Assembly (NCBI RefSeq): GCF_002975405.1
Contig: NZ_PCPS01000003.1
Coordinates: 186,001-250,000, forward strand
Direction: 5' to 3'
Length of the DNA: 64,000 bases
Origin: Arthrobacter sp. MYb229
Lineage (GTDB): Bacteria > Actinomycetota > Actinomycetes > Actinomycetales > Micrococcaceae
Made by a program: the position numbers and the translations under genes. The notes beneath the pieces were generated by a model, which was given only the letters and a program-made list of their open reading frames with translations, ran no database searches and had not been told where the DNA came from. Positions 60,782-64,000 of the stretch are shown one piece after another; position 1 is the stretch's first letter, and each line of letters begins with the position of its first letter.

Positions 60782-62185
60782 TTAGGCCTTGGTGGCCAAT
60801 CGGTTGGAGATCTTGTACTGGGCGGCACGGTGGGTGTCCTTCACCCGGTCACCTTCACCGAAGAGCTTGTGGCGCAGCGAGCCCTCGGTGTATTCGGTCT
60901 TGTAGACCCCGCGTGCCTGAAGCTCGGGAACCACGTACTCGACGACGTCCTCGAATGTACCTGGAGTGACAGCATAGGCCAGGTTGAAGCCATCTACGTC
61001 GGTGTATTCAACCCAGTCGATGAGCTTCTCGGCAACCTCGGCGCCGGAACCGACGGAGACCGGACCGAATCCGCCCACGCCGATCCATTCGGCCAGCTGG
61101 CGGATGGTCCATGGCTTGCCGGTATCACCGCTGGCCTTCTTGAAGGTTTCCACCGAGGACTGGATGGCGTTGGACTTCACGTCGTCGCCAATCACGTCAT
61201 CTGGTCCGTAAGCGGACATGTCGATGCCGGTCCAACCGGAAAGCAATGCCAGCGCGCCGTCGATATCCACGTAGGAGCTGTAGTCCTCGAACTTTGCCTG
61301 GGCAAGTTCCGAAGTTTCGGCGGTGATGATGGTCTGCATGGCGAAGATCTTGATGTCGTGGCGGCCACGGCCTGCGGCTTCGGCAGCGTCGCGGATTTTG
61401 GCGACCGCTTCTTTGAGCAGGTCACGGGTTGGGCAATTCACGAAGATCGCTTCGGCGTTCGACGCGGCGAATTCGGTGCCGCGCTTGGAGGCGCCGGCTT
61501 GGTAGATCACCGGGGTGCGCTGCGTGCTTGGCTCGGTGATGGCGATGCCCGGAACCTTGAAGTACTTGCCCTCGTGATTGATCGGGTGCACCTTGGAATG
61601 GTCGGTGTAGACGCCGGATTCCTTGTTGTTCTGCACCGCGTCCTCTTCCCACGAGCCTTCGAGCAGCTTGTAGACCACTTCGAGGTACTCATCGGCGTGG
61701 TTGTAGCGTTCGTCGTGCTCCATCTGGTCTTCTTGGCCCATGTTTCGGGCGGCCGATGGCAGGTAGCCGGTGACCACATTCCAGCCCACGCGGCCGTTGG
61801 TCAGGTGGTCCAGGGTGGCCAGGCGGCGCGCGAAGGCATAAGGGTGCTCATAGGCGGTACCCGCGGTGACGCCGAAGCCGAGGTTCTCGGTGACCGCGGC
61901 CATCGCGGAGACGAGCATCATCGGGTCATTGACCGGCGCCTGCGCACCGCTGCGCAGCGGAGTTTCGTTGGTGCCCTTGTAGACGTCGTAGGTGCCCAGC
62001 ACATCGGCGAGGAACAGGCCGTCGAACTTGCCCTTTTCCAGCACCTTGGCCAGGTGGGTCCAGTAGCCCAGGGTGTTGTAGGTCGACGCCTTGTCATCCG
62101 GGTGGCGCCAGAGGCCCGGCGACTGGTGCACCACGCAGTTCATATCGAAGGCGTTAAAAAGGATTTCGCGCTTGTTCTCGCTCAT
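60782..62185 (-). CDS. FMN-dependent monooxygenase, NtaA/SnaA/DszA type (copy 2)
   Basis: The 467-residue protein is a paralogue of the enzyme at 46543-47955: ILFNAFDMNCVVHQSPGLWRHPDD (in part), LDHLTNGRVGWNVVTGYLPSAARN, VIYQAGASKRGTEFAASNAEA, FNLAYAVTPGTFEDVVEYVVPEL. It should need reduced FMN from a separate reductase, which is not encoded in the window. ATG 62185 (AGGGG eight bases upstream) is preferred to 62203. It follows the second SfnB-like gene by 64 bp and shares its riboswitch. Substrate unknown. Confidence 0.88.
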   Translation of the reverse strand: MSENKREILFNAFDMNCVVHQSPGLWRHPDDKASTYNTLGYWTHLAKVLEKGKFDGLFLADVLGTYDVYKGTNETPLRSGAQAPVNDPMMLVSAMAAVTENLGFGVTAGTAYEHPYAFARRLATLDHLTNGRVGWNVVTGYLPSAARNMGQEDQMEHDERYNHADEYLEVVYKLLEGSWEEDAVQNNKESGVYTDHSKVHPINHEGKYFKVPGIAITEPSTQRTPVIYQAGASKRGTEFAASNAEAIFVNCPTRDLLKEAVAKIRDAAEAAGRGRHDIKIFAMQTIITAETSELAQAKFEDYSSYVDIDGALALLSGWTGIDMSAYGPDDVIGDDVKSNAIQSSVETFKKASGDTGKPWTIRQLAEWIGVGGFGPVSVGSGAEVAEKLIDWVEYTDVDGFNLAYAVTPGTFEDVVEYVVPELQARGVYKTEYTEGSLRHKLFGEGDRVKDTHRAAQYKISNRLATKA

Positions 62186-62249
62186 TGGTGTGCCCCTATC
62201 CATAGAAGAAATCTGGTTAGTCTAAAAATCTGTGTTCGAAGAGTGTTGC

Positions 62250-63584
62250 CTAGCTGCCGGCGAACCGGTTTGCTCCGGTTACCGTGCCGGTGACGGACAG
62301 CCGTTGGGGCTGCACGCCGTTGATCTCGTAGTCCCCCACGATGCGCGCCTTGTAGATCGCCGGATTGTGCGTCGCGATGGTTCGGGCGTTGCGCCAGTGG
62401 CGGTCCATATTGCAGCTATTGCGAGTGGAAGATGCACCCAGCGCGTCGAAGAGCTTGCTGGTCGCTCCGATGACCAGCGGCTGCACGATCGTCTGGGCAC
62501 GGTTTGCCGCCAATTCGCACACGGCAAAGCGCTCCTCGGCGTTCAGGTTCGCGTCGGCCATGGCCGACTCGACCTCCAGCACCGCGCCCATGACCACGGA
62601 CTCCGCGGCGAAGATTTCGGCGGAAACCTCCCCGACGAGCTGCAAGACCTGCGGTTCGCGGTGCACCGGAACTCCGGTGCCGGTGCTGAAACTGCGGGTA
62701 CGCGCCTGCACGGAGGAGCGCAGGTCGTTCAGTGCCGCCCGTCCGATTCCGGCCTGTACCGCCATGAGCACGAGTTGGAAGATCGCGGCTTCCGGATCCG
62801 TGGGATCCTCCGGCATGAAGGTGTCCACCGGAACTTCGTGGAATTCGGTGCTGCCGGTACCGGTGAGCTGTTGGCCGAAACCATCCCAGTCATCGAGGAT
62901 TTTCACGCCGCTGTGCTGGGTGGAAACTACCGCGATCTGGCGCCCTGGGAGTTGCGGGTGCGCCACCGCTACGGTGGTCCAGTCGGCGAAGATGGTGCCG
63001 GTGCAATAGAACTTCCGCCCATTGACCAGCCAGCGCGACCCCTCCTCGGTGACCTTGGTGTTGAGCAACCCGAGGGCGTTGCCGCCTTCCTCGGTGTAGG
63101 CGTTGCCCACGATCTGCCCGGAGCTGATTCGGGCAACCCATTTGCTACGGAGCTGCGCATCTTCCAGCCGCACCGCATTTTCCACGAAGGCAATATGCGC
63201 GCGCCATAGCTGAGCCACATGCGAGTCGGCCTCGGCTAATTCGATGAGCAACCGGAAGACATCGCTCAAGCGCGCCCCATGGCCGCCGTCGGCAACCGGC
63301 AGGCGCAGCGCACCGAAGCGCTCACGGTTCAGCAAGCCAACCTGTTCGAAAGGCAGGATCCGCTGCCGGTCGCGTTCCCTTGCACCCGCGGCGATCTGCG
63401 CGAACACCGGACGGAAAATGCCGGCAAGCCGTTCATACTGCTCGTCAGCGCCGGGGCCCGGGGTAATTTTCAGCAGCTGCCGGGTAGGAAGTTCCTGTGG
63501 AAGGTCGTCAAGCTCCACCGCGCTACCCGCAATAGACGGGTCGCTGAGCGCATTAAAGTCGCCAGCGGGATCGCCAAATGACAT
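62250..63584 (-). CDS. Acyl-CoA dehydrogenase-fold flavin oxidoreductase, SfnB-like (copy 2)
   Basis: The 444-residue paralogue of 47957-49180 carries the same landmarks (ILPFEQVGLLNRERFGALRLP, NAYTEEGGNALGLLNTKV, LVNGRKFYCTGTIFADWTTV, and the RHWRNARTIATHNPAIYK tail), with an extra N-terminal stretch of about 35 residues. The ATG lies 19 bases after the riboswitch, with GAGGAC seven bases upstream inside a GAAAG/CTTTC hairpin, so translation is the probable control point. It heads a two-gene operon. Confidence 0.88.
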   Translation of the reverse strand: MSFGDPAGDFNALSDPSIAGSAVELDDLPQELPTRQLLKITPGPGADEQYERLAGIFRPVFAQIAAGARERDRQRILPFEQVGLLNRERFGALRLPVADGGHGARLSDVFRLLIELAEADSHVAQLWRAHIAFVENAVRLEDAQLRSKWVARISSGQIVGNAYTEEGGNALGLLNTKVTEEGSRWLVNGRKFYCTGTIFADWTTVAVAHPQLPGRQIAVVSTQHSGVKILDDWDGFGQQLTGTGSTEFHEVPVDTFMPEDPTDPEAAIFQLVLMAVQAGIGRAALNDLRSSVQARTRSFSTGTGVPVHREPQVLQLVGEVSAEIFAAESVVMGAVLEVESAMADANLNAEERFAVCELAANRAQTIVQPLVIGATSKLFDALGASSTRNSCNMDRHWRNARTIATHNPAIYKARIVGDYEINGVQPQRLSVTGTVTGANRFAGS

Positions 63585-63603
63585 CGAAAGTCCTCAATTC
63601 TTT

Positions 63604-63698
63604 CCATCGGTCCTGGCTGTAGCACCGTCCCGCGCCAATATTTAGGTGGGTGGTTGCTGCGACGTCGACGAGCCAGATCTCTCGGTCGCTCTGGATGG
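63604..63698 (-). promoter_or_regulatory. SAM riboswitch (SAM-I/IV clan) upstream of the SfnB-like/monooxygenase pair
   Basis: Third copy of the element: P1 CCATC/GATGG, P2 GCGAC/GTCGC, GAGAGA, loop CTGGCT with AGCCAG as pseudoknot partner, GCAGCAACC, GGTGCTAC. The P3 loop is longer than in the other two while its ACC-ACCC/GGG-GGT pairs are kept. The ribosome site of the first gene lies within 15 bases of P1, which suggests translational control. Confidence 0.87.
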
Positions 63699-64000
63699 TT
63701 CGTAATCATTTGTAGCCTGAGGTCTACTTCGTCCTCAACCCGGTTAGTCACATTTCGTCGTGCACGGATGGAGATTGAAATGCATCAAGGACAGCACTTG
63801 CCTAACGCGGCCGAACACAACGCCTAGCGTTTAGCGATTTTTCGGCCAAATGCGCGATTAGTGAAATAAAAATCGAAACATCACGATGATGTGACGCATC
63901 TATCGAATATTTATCATGTTACGAAAGATTTGCATTGAAATCGTTCGAAGGCCTGTAATAGTCGTGTAACCATCCCGAGCGGCTAAGAGATCTGGCTCTG
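63699..64000 (-). promoter_or_regulatory. Promoter region of the last operon; no gene to the window end
   Basis: On the minus strand TTGAGG, an 18-base spacer and TACAAA just upstream of the riboswitch make a plausible promoter. Further up, CATCACGATGATGTGACG at about 63879-63896 is a degenerate relative of the TGACG palindromes of the other two operons. Beyond that I see only AT-rich sequence without a supportable gene. Confidence 0.5.

Overview
The window reads as chromosome of a high-GC actinobacterium, most like a member of the Micrococcaceae (Arthrobacter or Glutamicibacter type). The grounds are the very long actinobacterial DnaX, the split purS-purQ-purL module, frequent GTG/TTG starts, several genes whose -10 box lies six bases before the ATG (leaderless mRNAs), and the family content. 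The taxonomic call is inference. No rRNA, tRNA or CRISPR array was seen.

Layout. 1-16 kb is mostly core: dnaX (5' end missing) and recR; a self-regulated MarR/drug-efflux pair; aspartate kinase lysC with a probable internal start; a Tat-exported PhoD phosphatase; a ferritin-like protein; and a citrate-sensing two-component system divergent from its CitM citrate transporter. 16-26 kb is an accessory, visibly AT-richer island: an MFS remnant, a lipoprotein gene broken by two in-frame stops, a YefM/YoeB toxin-antitoxin pair, a complete IS3-family element with a 3-bp target duplication, a lactococcin 972-type bacteriocin locus (peptide, membrane protein, ABC ATPase), and a conjugation coupling-protein gene (TraG/VirD4) broken by one in-frame TGA.

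26-46 kb is again housekeeping and envelope genes: DinB-like, SSI-like lipoprotein, Na+/H+ antiporter, RlmC, ankyrin lipoprotein, YchJ, purSQL, DJ-1/PfpI, siderophore-interacting protein, a decayed lipase gene, a secreted HNH nuclease, PhnA, a wall-anchored 5'-nucleotidase, an RclA-like flavoprotein and small proteins.

46.5-63.7 kb is a sulfur-acquisition region. Three minus-strand operons each begin with a SAM-binding riboswitch of the SAM-I/SAM-IV clan: (i) metN-metI-metQ; (ii) a peptide/nickel-type ABC importer followed by an SfnB-like flavin oxidoreductase and an NtaA/DszA-like flavin monooxygenase; (iii) a second SfnB-like/monooxygenase pair. A secreted gamma-glutamyltransferase sits among them. 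The first two operons also share nearly identical palindromic DNA upstream of the riboswitch. The likely logic is that low SAM turns on methionine uptake and oxidative release of sulfur from an organosulfur compound. The substrate is unknown and is the most interesting open question here, together with the cysteine-containing lactococcin 972-like bacteriocin.
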